Assembly: GCF_905220365.1 (NCBI RefSeq)
Contig: NC_061130.1
Location: 1,123,501-1,187,500, forward strand
Reading direction: 5' to 3'
DNA length: 64,000 nucleotides
Source of the DNA: Vanessa cardui
Lineage: Eukaryota > Arthropoda > Insecta > Lepidoptera > Nymphalidae
The position numbers were made by a program, and so were the translations under genes. Within the stretch, counting starts at the first letter, position 1. Every line of letters starts with the position of its first letter. Below, piece after piece: positions 33,401-44,525 of this stretch. The notes under the pieces are model-generated. The model saw only the letters and a program-made list of their open reading frames with translations. It did not search any database and was not told the origin of the DNA.

Positions 33401-34760
33401 TATAATATAATATATAATATTTTGTGACTGTGGATTGAGTCCCCTTGGAAATTAGAAGTGGTTGAGTGCATATACTTCTAATTTCAAAATAATATAATGC
33501 ATGGTTATTTCACTTTGAACAGACATAGATTTCAAAAACAATAAATAATTATAAAATACTGCTTGTGTATTCTCATTTTTATTTTAAATACATTTTCATA
33601 TTAAAAAAATACTACTTTATTTTGCAATATTTATATTAACAAAGTGTTAATTTTTACTAATACACAGTCCCATGTCAATAATTTAGTATATGCTATAATG
33701 TTAATTAAAGCAAAAATTATTCTTAATTCATAAGAACATTTGACCCTTTTGCTACTTTATCGAAATAAATAAACAATTAAAGAATCAATATCATAATATT
33801 GAACAAACAGCTTTATGCACCACTATACAACAAAATTCTATTCATTCTTTGCATATAGAACTTCAATACATATATGTTTTTATGTGTGTGTGTGTGTAAA
33901 TTTATTACCTTGCTATTAACTGCCAAGTTTCTTCATCTTGATCTTCCTTGTAAAGACATAGGTTTGCTTCATGGTCCACTTGGAGCCAGTACACACACCC
34001 ATTCTTATCTCGTCCAATCGGATCCAACCTGAGCTCATTACATGATATAGCATTCACTGCTGATTTGAACTTTGCATGACATGTGAACTGATATTCCAGC
34101 AACAACTGAAAATTAACAATAAAAAAATCTTGTTAGAATTTCATATAGTGTTAGAAGTTCATAAATCACTATAATCAAATAGTTTAATGCTATAGACCTT
34201 CTTTAAGCAATAAGCATTTTTTCTTTTTTATAAATAAGTATATAATAATCATAAAAGCAAAGCACTTAAGTTTAAATTAAATGCCTGATGAGCCTAATGC
34301 ATTGTCACTTAAGAGATCTATTATTCTAAGAATCACTGAGTCACTTACTTTCAATATTCGCAATTTCACTTGAGTACTAGCTTTCTTGTAAGAAAACCTT
34401 TCTATTTCCCAAGCCTCCTGGTGATAGGACTGCTGATGACAAAATTTAATCAGACACCTCTCCCATCTGTTACTCTGTACTGATTTAAGAGCACGACGCA
34501 ACAATCTCAAGTGGAGTTCTTTCAACGGATCCAACACTAAAAGAACAAAACAATTGCCAACATGTTTGCCTAGTTTGTTTATATTTTATATGACAAATCG
34601 AGACTGTTAGCTCACCTTCCTGCGTGTTTTCTATCAATTCTTGTAATTTAGCTAGTGTAGGTACTTCTAAACTGTAGAGTTTACCAAAAACTTTTAAGAA
34701 CGAGTAAATAACGGCGAAATTAGGATCATTCGTACAAGAAATTTCTCCATCAGACGCCAT
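15455..34760 (-). CDS. Rsf1: RSF1 (remodeling and spacing factor 1), ISWI partner
   Basis: Nuclear histone-binding subunit of the RSF remodeler. Exons in transcript order: 34760-34616, 34536-34349, 34105-33909, 33030-32907, 32776-30897, 30287-30217, 30137-29935, 28907-28751, 27495-27397, 26480-26323, 26022-25744, 25561-25442, 24791-24633, 24145-24036, 23566-23461, 22939-22765, 22229-21983, 21310-21238, 20559-20486, 20267-20224, 20017-19700, 18980-18793, 18401-15455. The total is about 2,688 codons. The first three exons match the RSF1 N-terminus (DPNFAVIYSFLKVFGKL; WERCLIKFC; RLDPIGRDKNGCVYWLQ). Then come an acidic Lys/Glu exon, a PHD finger near residues 1024-1075, a coiled-coil exon (19700-20017) and a proline-rich end. 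The start is the first ATG, at 34760. One junction (exons 12/13) leaves the sum two bases out of frame, so a tiny exon may be missing. All other phases agree. Confidence 0.92.
16175..16790 (-). repeat. Coding minisatellite, 18-bp unit (MDRPPx)
   Basis: The plus-strand unit is GGAGGTCTATCCATACCA with point variants. About 33 copies encode M[D/E]RP[P/H/L][G/S/N]; a few 15-bp units give MDRPG. All unit losses are multiples of three, so the frame is kept. Confidence 0.9.
18448..18757. mobile_element. MITE family C, copy 2
   Basis: Ends TATAGTACGACACAAATTAGATGTAGCATCGG and the inverse ...CGACATCTAAGTTGTGTCGTACTATA. In Rsf1 intron 22. Confidence 0.8.
19513..19622 (-). mobile_element. SINE family A, truncated copy
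   Basis: Only the tail half is present (ACAACAACAACAACAGCCTGTAAATTCC through ATGCGGGTTGGTAG). The tRNA-like head is missing. Confidence 0.75.
20741..21041 (+). mobile_element. SINE family A, copy
   Basis: Full-length sense-strand copy with head CTGAGATGGCCCAGTGGTTAG and tail ACAGGCTGTTACTTTACTTTTT. In Rsf1 intron 18. Confidence 0.8.
21363..21705. mobile_element. MITE family C, copy 3
   Basis: Complete copy with both ends and TA flanks, immediately followed by a second, partial copy. Confidence 0.8.
21708..21946. mobile_element. MITE family C, copy 4, internally deleted
   Basis: Begins TATAGTACGACACGTATACATATAG, then jumps into the body. Ends GCGACATCTAAGTTGTGTCGTACTATA. It abuts copy 3. 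Confidence 0.7.
22290..22765 (-). repeat. G-rich minisatellite repeating the RSF1 exon 16 splice donor
   Basis: Six intronic units of about 73-82 bp each carry CTCACGTCC followed by GGGCGGGCGTGAGGCGGGCGGG and a poly-G run. The authentic exon 16 end at 22765 has the same CTCACGTCC block (minus strand GGAC|GTGAGT). All six copies keep GGACGTGAG on the minus strand. Confidence 0.85.
23111..23403 (-). mobile_element. SINE family A, copy
   Basis: Antisense full-length copy in Rsf1 intron 15. Its tail is AGTAAAGTAACAGCCTG rather than (CAA)n, like the copies at 20741 and 37894, which suggests a subfamily. Confidence 0.8.
23720..23905. repeat. Foldback (snap-back) MITE
   Basis: Two arms of about 65 bp are inverted repeats: CTAGCGCGCACTGGTAACTT...GTGAATATG and its reverse CATATTCACGG...AAGTTACCAGTGCGCGC. 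About 50 bp separates them. A solo arm end (AGCTAGCGCGCACTGGTGA) is at 643-662. Confidence 0.8.
25055..25430. repeat. Tandem repeat, three units of about 127 bp, in RSF1 intron 12
   Basis: Each unit contains TTTTTCGTCTGATCACAGTC...GGTTCAAA...TCAATTCTTAACTCCAAAGAATAGGTAAGGTGGGGA. The third unit is shortened. Confidence 0.85.
25561..25760 (-). repeat. Direct duplication joining RSF1 exon 11 end and exon 12 acceptor
   Basis: The block TTGATGGCGGAGCTGATGAG, the last codons of exon 11, occurs at its true site (25745-25764) and again at about 25643-25662. The extra copy is followed by TGCGGGCAGGTCGCATGCGC, a copy of the sequence around the exon 12 acceptor. In the extra copy the donor position reads CT instead of GT. 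Confidence 0.8.
26323..26480 (-). CDS. Rsf1: RSF1 PHD-finger exon
   Basis: Encodes CARCGRGEQPEWILLCDACD, then a Cys4-His-Cys3 pattern ending in FCPPCNH. The zinc ligands are all present. The spacing and the DAPYHASCLKP segment fit RSF1-type PHD fingers, which read the histone H3 tail. The donor follows NH directly (CAC|GTGCGT at 26322), which joins in frame to AMLIKALETEL of the next exon, as in other insect RSF1 proteins. Confidence 0.88.
26540..26846 (-). mobile_element. SINE family A, copy
   Basis: Full-length antisense copy with duplication ACTAGTAATCA at both sides (26530-26540 and 26854-26864). Confidence 0.85.
26902..27252. mobile_element. MITE family C, copy 5
   Basis: Complete, with both inverted ends; the best-preserved copy for defining the family. 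Confidence 0.8.
27579..27881 (-). mobile_element. SINE family A, copy
   Basis: Antisense full-length copy. ATGATAAATATA before it and ATGATAAACATA after it look like a slightly diverged target duplication. Confidence 0.8.
28045..28757 (-). repeat. 114-bp minisatellite repeating the RSF1 exon 8 end and donor
   Basis: GCTCGTCGTGCTCGAA, the last codons of exon 8 seen from the plus strand, starts at 28757 (true exon) and again at 28643, 28525, 28411, 28297 and 28183. The spacing is mostly 114 bp; a longer step comes from the poly-G run. Each copy retains GTACGG(C/T)C, the donor on the minus strand. Confidence 0.9.
29047..29100. repeat. Inverted repeat, 16-bp arms
   Basis: CAACATCCGGTTTTGA and TCGAAACCGGATGTTG can fold over a loop of about 22 bases. 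Function unknown; in Rsf1 intron 7. Confidence 0.6.
29562..29925 (-). repeat. Direct duplication next to the RSF1 exon 7 donor
   Basis: Two copies of about 165 bp (29562-29732 and 29757-29925) share CAATCAAGAAACAGTTCCAC through CACGTAA...ATAGGACTCC. The copy nearest exon 7 abuts the donor at 29934. Confidence 0.75.
30576..30840 (-). mobile_element. SINE family A, shortened copy
   Basis: Antisense copy with an internal deletion around 30695. The head ends CATATGGTC rather than CATCTCGAC. Confidence 0.75.
30897..32776 (-). CDS. Rsf1: RSF1 acidic/lysine-rich exon
   Basis: A 1,880-nt exon encoding about 627 residues, rich in Asp, Glu, Lys, Ser and Asn. It includes degenerate units such as NKDEIETNKDEIVSDKDVIE, two EE(P/C)xM(I/F) segments and basic clusters near the end (KKIKARKGKFKPKK). 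Junctions are TTTCAG|CCT at 32777 and CCAG|GTAAC at 30896. RSF1 proteins have an equivalent long disordered acidic region that binds histones. Confidence 0.88.
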
Positions 34761-35507
34761 CGTCGTCAATTATTAAGCTTTTTTACTTATCATCGCTAAG
34801 TGTTTTTCACTACCGGTATATAACAATTTCACTTACAACTATTAGATTATTAGAAAACATGTACATGATTCACGAAAATATCATCATTCTACGATCACTG
34901 AAAGCTTCTTTACTTATTTTCCTAAAATAATAAAATAAAACTCGATGACAGCCATCGCCACATAGACAATAATGTTTTTTTCAAACCAAACGCTATAGAG
35001 CAAAAGATGTCACTTACTCAGTTTATTGTCTATTCTTAATGAAATTCAATAAAAACAAAATATTTATAGTATACAAAAAATACATAAGTAAACAGGATTA
35101 ATATAGTCCATATTTATCAGAAAATGAATATACAGAAACTATTAAAAATATATATATCAATTAAAATATTTACCGAAGCAGTTATATAGTCATAAAGTTA
35201 TATACATATAGTGAGATCACAATCATTAAGCATATTTTTATCATAAATCATTCCTCTATAACAATAACACTACAAAACGGTATTTTGAACCTGTGAATTT
35301 GATAATTTAAATTTCACTCATTAATCACTCCCTGCGTGTCTCTGCATTTTGCTGTCTCTGCTCACTACTGTCATACGAATTGACGAATAGCAGGAAAACC
35401 TATTGAAGGAGTGTGTGTGTGTGTTCATGTGTTGATTTCGTTTACTTTGTACATTGTGTGATTGCTGTGTTTCTTATTATTAGTATTATAACTCTGTACC
35501 AACCATC
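34761..35507. promoter_or_regulatory. Shared 5' region of Rsf1 and AMMECR1
   Basis: The two start codons are 747 bp apart and face away from each other, so this segment must hold both promoters and 5' UTRs. It is AT-rich. I see no convincing TATA box placed for either gene. A (GT)n run lies at 35410-35420. Confidence 0.5.
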
Positions 35508-38430
35508 ATGTCTTCAGTATGTTGTGGAACAAAGAAGCAGAAATTGAACAATTCGTATAGCAACCACGTTGAACGACCTATAAATGGTTACCTAGAATCA
35601 GTTGCAATTCCTGATATGTGTTACTTTTGTTTCGACGTCTTGTACTGTCAGCTGCATAGTATGGACCCGCCACAAACGCCAAATTTTACTAACGAAGCAT
35701 AGTAAGTAAAGCAATATTATGGAGTGTAAGTAACAAATTAATAAACAATAGCATTAAGTATAAGTTCTTTAGAATAATTGATTTAAACTTAATCCTTAAT
35801 CAACAATACGAATGATCCAACTTAAACTGTATGAAAATGGTTGCAAGAGGACAAAGGATATTTATAGTTATTACTAACTAAATTACACAAAGCATTTTGT
35901 AATAAAATAACAGTGAAAACAGTTATTTTTATAATCCTCAATAACACTCTGTACTTTCTGTATGGTAATAGGTAACTGTTAAATATTCATATATTATTAT
36001 AATCTATGTATGGTATCTTTATAAAAACTAATTTAATCTTAGAATAAAATCGTAAGTGAAAATGTAGTAACAACACAATATAAAGTAAAAGTATAAATTA
36101 TGCTATAAACAACGGGATCACAACAAAGAAACATCAATTTTTCTTCCAATGGTATTATGCCATCATTCTTTATCTGTTTTAACTAAGTACTATTTTTTAT
36201 AGTCATTTCATAATCATTGCTTTTTAAGTTGAGCCTTCTAGTCTATCACCGAGTTTTAAATTCAAAAATGATTTCCTATAAATAAAGTATATATGATGTT
36301 ATAGTATAAATAAAAAAAACATAGACCGTCCTAGATGTTGGAACGGTCATTCAATTTTTGTTACTAGCAGGTAGGATTCCGCAACCCCTGATGTAGAAGG
36401 CAGATGTGCTGACTATAGCACCAGATGATCTTCATAACTAATTAACATTAGAACACAATGATAAAAATTAGTCTCCTGCTAAAAATCCAAATAAAACGAA
36501 AAAAATGACATAACTACACTTTAACGGTACAAATGGAACCATTAATATGGTTTCGAAAGAAAACACAATATTTTGGCATGTTATTTAATTTATTCCTTAA
36601 TAATTCTATTTTTTATGTTTTTTCAGTCCCCTTTTTGTTACCTGGAAGATTGGTAAGGAGCGTCGTCTCCGTGGATGCATCGGGACCTTTAATGCGATGC
36701 ATTTGCATTCAGGTTTGTAAGACTAAAAAAAAAATGTTGATTCGTTTTCAAGTGACTTTTTACAAAAATATATTGCCTATATATACCTCTTATCAAACAT
36801 TATTGCTTTTTTTTGTTTTTTTTTGTTGCTTATTTATGATACAAAAGAATCAAACTAAAAGAACTAGAATAGGTCTAAAATACATAATAAAGCAAAATGT
36901 TACAGCAACTTAATTTAGTTTTAATACAAAGCCTTATATATATTTTATAAATTGGTCTATATTTTGTCTGATATAAGTCACTAAACCCATATTTCTTATA
37001 CCTATCCAATCTTGAATATATTTAAAAAAAAATTAATGAGGCATAGGAGTGTATTGCACCATTCACATGAGTGCTGGCTCTTTATTTTTACTTTTTAATA
37101 TGGATTATTTTAAATATATGTTGCATACAAGTACTCTGTACAGTACTGTACTTTAGAGTTCAGACAGTTTGTTAGTTTTTTTTTTTTTAAACTTCTCTAC
37201 AATTTGCCTAAGAATTGACATTTTAAATATGTTCAATATGTTCATGTAATAGCCATAATCATATTAATCTATTCATAATCTCACAATAGAAACACTCATT
37301 GTTGCACTTTCCTCTGTATTTATAGAGAAACTTTAGAAGGCAATGTAATAGCAAAAAGTGATCTGTTTTGAATATTGAACAGTGTGGGAACAAAGTGAAA
37401 AAAAACTCTTTTGTGTGTGCTTTTATGATGCAATTCTATTGCAAACGGTTCATGCAAACATGAGTTTGTAGTACAATTTTTTTCTAAGAATTTATGGTCA
37501 CAGTCTAATAACTATAACCATATAACCAAGATAGTCCGTTGATATGTTAGAAATAACTCTAGCTAATTGATTCCAGGTCTTCGGGAGTATGCAATCACTA
37601 GTGCTTTAAAGGATTCTCGTTTTACACCTATAACCCGTGAGGAGGTACCCCGCCTCACAGTGTCCGTGTCTATTCTTCAGCACTTTGAAGAGGCTGAACA
37701 TTACTTAGACTGGAAGTTGGGTAAACACGGCATCCGCATCGAATTCATTAGCGAACGGGGCTCCAAGCGCACTGCAACCTACTTACCTCAAGTCGCCACT
37801 GAACAAGGTATTTAGTTGCAGCATCCTTGCACACCTGTATTGGTTATGAATTTGTAAAGATTTTTTTATACCAATGTTATATTATTTATCCTATAAAGTA
37901 AAGTAACAGCCTTTAAATTTCCCACTGCGTAGATAAGGCCTCCTCTTCCATTAAAGAGAGGGTTTGGAACATATTCCACTACGCTGTTCCAATGCGGGTT
38001 GATGGAATGCGTTTGTGGCAGAATTTCGATGAAATTAGACACATGCAGGTTTCCTCACGATGTTTTCCTTTACCGTCGAGCATGAGATGAATTATATACA
38101 CAAATTAAGCACATATACACAGTGGTGCTTGCCTGGGTTTGAACCCGCAATCATCTGTTAAGATGCACGCGTTCTAACCACTGGGCCATCTCAGCTCTTC
38201 ATTAATCCTATAAGTAATTAATATAAAAAAAGAAATCATTTAAGTTCCGTAACCAATAATCAATGATATTTCCAGGTTGGGACCAAATACAAACAATCGA
38301 TTCCCTCCTCCGAAAGGGGGGATACAAGGCAGCCATAACGGCTGACATGAGAAGGAGTATCAAACTGACCAGATATCAGTCCGAGGAGGTATCGGCCTCC
38401 TACAACGAGTATGTCAACCAGCGCTGCTAG
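35508..38430 (+). CDS. AMMECR1: AMMECR1-family protein
   Basis: Four exons: 35508-35701, 36627-36712, 37577-37807 and 38276-38430 (TAG). Lengths sum to 666 nt, 221 residues. The order of family stretches is MCYFCFDVLYC, Tyr-Pro-Leu-Phe-Val-Thr-Trp-Lys, the hallmark LRGCIGTF (residues 79-86), GLREYAITSALKDSRF, YLDWKLGKHGIRIEF, GSKRTATYLP, and WDQIQTIDSLLRKGGY. AMMECR1 is a conserved single-domain protein of unknown biochemical activity, linked in humans to developmental disease. The N-terminus (MSSVCCGTKKQKL) resembles the vertebrate start. It ends soon after the domain (NEYVNQRC), as is usual. Exon 1 begins at the first ATG after the AT-rich divergent promoter. Confidence 0.95.
37894..38195 (-). 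mobile_element. SINE family A, copy
   Basis: Antisense copy in AMMECR1 intron 3, flanked by ATCCTATAA on both sides. Confidence 0.8.
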
Positions 38431-40232
38431 CAAATGGCGAACCCGTCCGTCCCCGGGCACCCGAGACTCGCATATACAAATAAGCAATTATATCGGACGA
38501 ATGCGAGTGACATATATTGTGTTAATAACGTAGTTTCTAAGTATACGTCTGCGTCAGCGTCTAGTGTACCGTATGCCACGTGGCGGTGTAACGCCCACAG
38601 AAGTACAATGGGTCAGAATTATGCTCAAAGTGATTCCTGCCCAGACAAGAGGTCGTGTTACATCGATATGCTTTAATATTAAGATATATCACTGCCAACG
38701 ACATTCCCGAGGAGATCAAAGGTGCCATCTTTGAAACGATGACAATTGAGGGTACTTTGACATTTTGTTGCGAGGTTTTGCTTTTAAAGTGCTATTGCAT
38801 TTGTTGATTGATATACAGTTTGATTTACGGTAATTGTATCATGAAGGTTAACGAGTTAAGTAATTACAGTAAGTACAATACTAAGAAGTTAGGTGAGATT
38901 ATTTGACTGTTAACCACAGTTTAAAAAGAAATAATATGAATGTTTTGACGGGCTCATTAATATGTCTCCGGTACAGTCATTTACTCAAAATAAGATGCAT
39001 CTACAATTTTATGAAAAAGATTAAAATAGTTACATAATTAGTACCTGGTTACAATTTTTAAAATAGATTTTATTTTTTATCCTAATTTATATTTTTTTAA
39101 AGTCACTCTACTTTTTCACTCTTTGTCCCAAATTATTCCTACAGCATGGTCAATCTAGGCTTAATGATGAATGCCAATTAGTCTCAATCGTGTTTATTTG
39201 CTCTGATATAGCCAATGGGCCAGAGATTAGATACACATAACAGTTTCTATTGGAACATGTCTAGTCTCGCGACTGTCTTACACATAAATATCAACTTCAT
39301 ATTCACTTGCTAACACAATAAAACCGCCATAATATTTTTAATATCTAAATAAACAGCAAGATCGAGAACTGCATATATCTTCAGCTACAGTGAATATATG
39401 AATAAGTATATTGAGGCTTCTCGATTGAATTCCTACGAGACTAAAATATTTCATTGCAATGATTTGAACAATTCCATTCCTTTCAAAAATATCTAGGAAA
39501 AGCTCATTTCTGCCTATCAATTTACTTTCTAGACTTCAAAACCCTATAAGCACGTAATGATTAGCAAAATAAACCCCTTATTAGGTTAAGAGTGTGAAGT
39601 TATTGATAAAGCAAAACCTCGCACAAGTACAAAATGTCTTTATTCTATAATGACGTTATCTCGCTAAGTAAACGTACGTCTGCCGTAATACTTCGATACT
39701 CGAATAAATATTTAACACATGTGTGAATATTTTTAGTCATTCTAGATGAGTACGTGAATTTAGACTATAGTTGTTCTATGCAAAGTTTAAAGTTGTTTAT
39801 GGCTCACAGTGGAAGTGTTTGTAGTGTATATAGTAATGTGTAAACGTTACAATATATACCGAACGTTTCAACGAAATCGTTTGATAATTAATATTTAAAA
39901 GTGTGTAAATGCACGTTGTCATAATAAAAAATCGCTAGATTTTAGATTTCTTATTATTTGAGTATCTATTTAATTACATCTGGTGTTCACTTAGATCATA
40001 ATTTTGACTCAACTTATTGTTACGTAACGTCTCATAACACTGGCATTATTATCAGTGGAAATATAAACGCCGAATTATTTAAATAATAAGAACTGAATGG
40101 TGTTTATTGTTCACAATATGCCTGGAGGTTATAATTTTTAAAATGTACGCTATTTGATGATAATGTAGTTCTAACATTTGTGAATAGGTTTAAATAATGT
40201 GAAGTTGTTAAGTTTAATTCTTTTAATGTTCA
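38431..40232. other. Intergenic / AMMECR1 3' UTR, no gene seen
   Basis: AT-rich sequence with no frame that reads like a protein. The first few hundred bases are probably the AMMECR1 3' UTR. No clear repeat. Confidence 0.5.
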
Positions 40233-40350
40233 GTCGCTGAGAGAATGTGTCGGACAGGTCATTGACCGAATGGACGATGTAACGTTGAAATGGCGGGAAT
40301 TTATAATAAAAATATTATTGACGTTTATTTTGGTTTACTGACGAATAATA

Positions 40351-40692
40351 TATAGTACGACACAACTTGGATGTCGCATCGGCAGAATTCGTAAAACCGA
40401 TCATATCCGAATTGAGTACGCTATCCCAAATTATCAATATTTATTTCTCATCCGAATACGATCTTTGCACAAACGTAATAACTTGTAATATCATATGACC
40501 TAATATATTCGTCAATTTGACGCGTGGATTTACATACATTTGCTTTCTCTGACGCGTGAATCTATAGCGACGAATAACGTCGAATGGTGCGATAGGGAGC
40601 TATTTCTATTGGTTGTGTAAGTCGGCAGTAATCGGTTTTATTTTCATTCCATTGCATTTTCCGATGTTACATCTAATTTGTGTCCTACTATA
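40351..40692. mobile_element. MITE family C, copy 6
   Basis: Complete copy with both inverted ends, inside the foldback element. Confidence 0.8.
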
Positions 40693-40957
40693 TGCTATCC
40701 CAAATTGACAATATTTATTTCTTATGGGAATATGATCTTTCCACAAACGTAATAACCTGTAATACAATATCACCTAATATATTCGACAATTTGACAAGTC
40801 GATTTACTTGCACTTGCTTTATCAGGATGAACTGTCGCGACAATCTATAGGCACGAAGAGCTTCGAATGTCGCGATAGGGAGCTACTTCAATATAAATCA
40901 GCATTAATCGGGTTTATTGAATTCGCCGATGCTAAATCTAATTTGTGTCGTACTATA
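40693..40957. mobile_element. MITE family C, copy 7, left end missing
   Basis: Starts in the body (GCTATCCCAAATTGACAAT) and ends GCTAAATCTAATTTGTGTCGTACTATA. More diverged than its neighbour. Confidence 0.7.
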
Positions 40958-41174
40958 ATTGTCAAACTAAAATAAACGTCAACGATATATATTTTTAATT
41001 AACGCTGTTACAATGTTGTGTGAACTGTTTATTTCTTGTAGTGTATCGCTAGTGACACTGACAGATGTCAGAAGCGGATTCTCTCAGCGGCTAGAATTTA
41101 AGGATCGTATTCACTAAAAATATGATTGCGAGCTTACATAGGTATGTCATAGCTATCGTGTATACGTCATATTT

Positions 41175-41442
41175 TCAGATATATAATAAAATTGGAGTCT
41201 CTGTATGTAATATTAAAATAGACCTTTTTTACTCGATGCATATGTACACGGTACATATACCAAAATATCATTTTTTACAATTTTTGTTTGTCTTTCTGTC
41301 TGTTTGTTCCGGCTAATCTCTGGAAAGGCTGGGACGATTATGACGGGATTTTCGTTGACAGATAACTTATTATATATAAGGAGTAACTTAGGCTACAATC
41401 TTTTTTTTGTTCAAACGCGTACAAGGTCGCGTGCACAGCTAG
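41175..41442 (+). mobile_element. Helitron-like non-autonomous element, copy 2
   Basis: Same 268-bp unit as 1097-1364: TCAGATATATAATAAAATTGG at the start and GTGCACAGCTAG then T at the end. Confidence 0.6.
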
Positions 41443-41937
41443 TTTTCTTGATTTGAGTCAGTATGGCGAATTCGGTTGTTCTTGTCTCTAAAATTTAACA
41501 AGAATTGTTCATTAATACTCTTATTACATTTTTCTAGTGAATACGAAACTTATAATATCTCACTGATCTATAAAATTGATTCTGATTTATTTGGTCTGGG
41601 GTGGCCTTTTCATATAAACTTGATAATTTTTAAAATAATTTGAAAAATTTAACACGAAAAAAATGTATGATAAGGTAAATCTTTAAGATCATTATAGAGT
41701 AAATTAATAAATTATAGTTTTTAATGATAGATCATAGTGGTCGTAAATTGGTATATAATTTTTATATTTAATAATTTGGGTAGATGTTAAATACAAACAA
41801 TTCATTATTGCCATTATATTTCGATCAGAAGAATATATGTTCTTTCTATTAGGCTAAGTGTCCTCGAAAGGCCGATTTGATAACTTTCAGAATAAATTTA
41901 ACAGAAATGGAACTCTACCAAAAAATGGAAGTCTTTA

Positions 41938-42128
41938 CCAGCACACGTGTTCCCCTCCTCTGATAACTTGGGTGCCTTCAAACGAGGCGTGAGGAGGCAT
42001 CTTGCGGGCCGGCATGGCGAGGGTGACTAGTGCAGCTCATTCTTGCTGTGCGTACTAGTCTTCTTCGCGTTTGGATTCCATTTCCACTTACTATCATATG
42101 CCTAACATGATATTATAAAAAAAAAAAT
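41938..42128 (+). mobile_element. 3' end of a non-LTR retrotransposon (LINE)
   Basis: One frame reads RVFPSSDNLGAFKRGVRRHL, the usual last residues of a lepidopteran LINE reverse transcriptase. A short 3' UTR and an A-tail (about 42116-42127) follow. Confidence 0.65.
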
Positions 42129-42192
42129 GCCGGGTAATTGAGTACCTTAAAATGAAGGTAAATAGTAAATACAAGTAAGAGACATTATTTAT

Positions 42193-42490
42193 GTACCACT
42201 AGCGACCTGCCCCGGCTTCGCACGGGTATACTGATACAAATATATTACTGAATGTCTTACAACGTTCACAGGTTTTCAGTCATTAGACAAACCGCTATGT
42301 TTTACGGACTCACTTCAAAATTGTCTGTGTTTCCCTACTATATTGTGCATGTATTATACATATAAACTTTCCTCTTGAATCAATCTATCTGTTTAAAAAA
42401 AACGCATTCAAATTCGTTGTGTAATTTTAAAGATCTAAGCATACATAAGGACAGACAGTGGTAAGCTACTTTGCTTTATATTACATAATA
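42193..42490 (-). mobile_element. Helitron-like repeat with GC-rich hairpin terminus
   Basis: The minus strand ends CGTGCGAAGCCGGGGCAGGTCGCTAG then T at 42193. The body shares GATACTAA-type and GACAGACAG blocks with 1531-1990. Confidence 0.45.
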
Positions 42491-43460
42491 ATGATAATTA
42501 GGGACGGTTGTTATTACGTACATTATCTTACTAAAAATCAATATTGTGTTGCTTAATTACAGAATAAAAATTATGGTTTACGTGAAAAGTCACCTTAATG
42601 AAGCTGTTAAATAAAAGGTCACGGTAATTTCGTTAGCTATTAGTTAGTGATATAGCATGAATATACTTTTTTTACGTTTTACAATTTTACCATGGCAGAT
42701 CATTGCGCACTGACATCCAATATTTAATCTGTGTACTTAGATGGAGTTATGTCACTGTCAGACCTTTCAGGTGACGTTCTGAATTTATATTTAGGATGAT
42801 TTGTTATAACTTTAAATATCGAATGTCAAAGCGAAAATTCTAAAAAATATTACAAAATAGAAAAACTAAAATAAAAAAAAAATTATATGATTAAATAAGT
42901 TTTATTTGTTGTAGATCGTAAGTGGCCGTCTTACTTTGTCGATATTTTTAATACGAATTGTTATTATTATATCGATGCTTATTTTGTTGAAGATCAAAAC
43001 TTGTCTCTGATTTTGATAATAAAACATCTGCCAAAAGAAAAATAAATGTCTTATGATTAATATTATTCCTGACCCTGAATGACTTGACATTTTAATCGAA
43101 CTAAAACTAAAAATATTGATGTGATTTCATTAAGTAATTAACAATGGTATCCATCTTATCTATCAGATCTCCATAATAGAATTACATATTAATATTAGTC
43201 TTAATATTGGGGACCTCGTTTTCCATATGAAAGCGTTGCCTTTTCATTAAAAAAGGATTGCCTCTGAATTATTTATTTTAGGTAAGAGGCTGAGTGGCGG
43301 AGTGTTTTACTTTTTCATTAGCCTTTGGTTTATTATAATGGAGAATGTTCACTAATTTTGATAATAGCACTCTATATTGTCTGTCAAAAATGAAAAATAA
43401 TAGTGAAAGAATGAATTCTATGCGTCAATTAGTTTCAGAGTTATAAGTAAAACAAGTTGT

Positions 43461-44525
43461 TACGCGCCACGCGGGTTGCCGGTGACGGTGTGACGTCATT
43501 GTACAACACGCTCACTCGGTCCGCCCGCGATTGCGCTGTCGAAATTATACCTATATAATATACTTTTAAAAATGTCCAATTCAAAAACTAGGAAATTATG
43601 TGTTATGCTTAAATGTAAAAATACAACTACCAATTCGCCGGAAACGTTTTTTTTATCATTCCAAAAAATGTTAAAACGCGAAAAAAAATGATAAAAGCTA
43701 TGAAGCGATGAAATTTAATCCTTTCTGAAAGAAAACTCTAACTAATGTCAGTTTTCTAGTACCGAGTTAATGAACCAAAAAAATGGAAATTTCGTTCCTG
43801 ACATCAGAACGGTTAAAACGCATTTGCAAGAGAAGTATGGAGACGACATTCTCATAATTGAAAACAAGGGCGTGATTGCATGATGTGTTTTCGAAATACC
43901 GGTTTCAAAATACTCTTTGCGAAATGGTACGAAGAAAAAAAATGGATAATTGGCTATTTGACTGGTTTTTAAAATCCATTTTATATTATTTGGTAGAGGT
44001 AAAGGAACCCAGTAAAAGTTAATTTTTTTATTTCTAGTACATATTTGCCGAAAAGTATCATATTAAAAATTCCATATTTAAATAACGCGCGAAAACGATA
44101 CTTGGACAATATGGCCCTGCAATGGGGTCGGTGACGTCACTTTGCTGTATTTTAATCTGTGGTACATATAGTAGAAAAGCAAGGATTACAAGAAAGTGAC
44201 TTCATCATAAGCCCGGCCAATCAGGAGCGTTTTGTGTCACGTGACAAACGTTTGAAAAAACGCATTTTTATTTATTGATTTTTGAATAAATTAAGTATTA
44301 TCTTCAAGTTTCGTTAGTAAATAACCATTTTTAAACTCATAATATACACATTATTACAATAATTCACAATTTATTTTTCGCATTGTCATATAGCCTATTA
44401 CGAAGAAAGATTAAGAGTTATTCGCGAAGGTGCTGTGATAAACTGTGAAATACTAAGCGGTGCGCTCCCCGCGCGACGCGTTGTGAAATCACCGTCACCG
44501 CACTCGCGCGGCTGTTAGCGGGTCT
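43461..44525 (+). mobile_element. THAP/P-element-like DNA transposon remnant
   Basis: The GC-rich ends GGTTGCCGGTGACGGTG (43477) and CACCGTCACCGCACTCGCG (44490) are imperfect inverted repeats. Near the left end a 39-codon frame (43572-43691) starts MSNSKTRKLCVMLKCKN and continues like a THAP zinc finger before a stop. The middle (43955-44380) is the repeat that the gypsy element split near 3965/9683. Confidence 0.6.
43572..43691 (+). pseudogene. THAP-domain fragment
   Basis: C-x4-C start and a SPETFF segment as in THAP domains of P-element transposases, truncated by a stop after KRE-KK. The distal C-x2-H ligands are missing. Confidence 0.45.

Larger units (their letters stand above)
40233..41092. 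mobile_element. Foldback element hosting two family C MITEs
   Basis: The left arm 40235-40345 and right arm 40958-41090 are imperfect inverted repeats: CGCTGAGAGAAT/ATTCTCTCAGCG at the outer ends and GACGTTTATTTTGGTTT/AAACTAAAATAAACGTC at the inner ends. The family C copies fill the middle. Confidence 0.6.
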
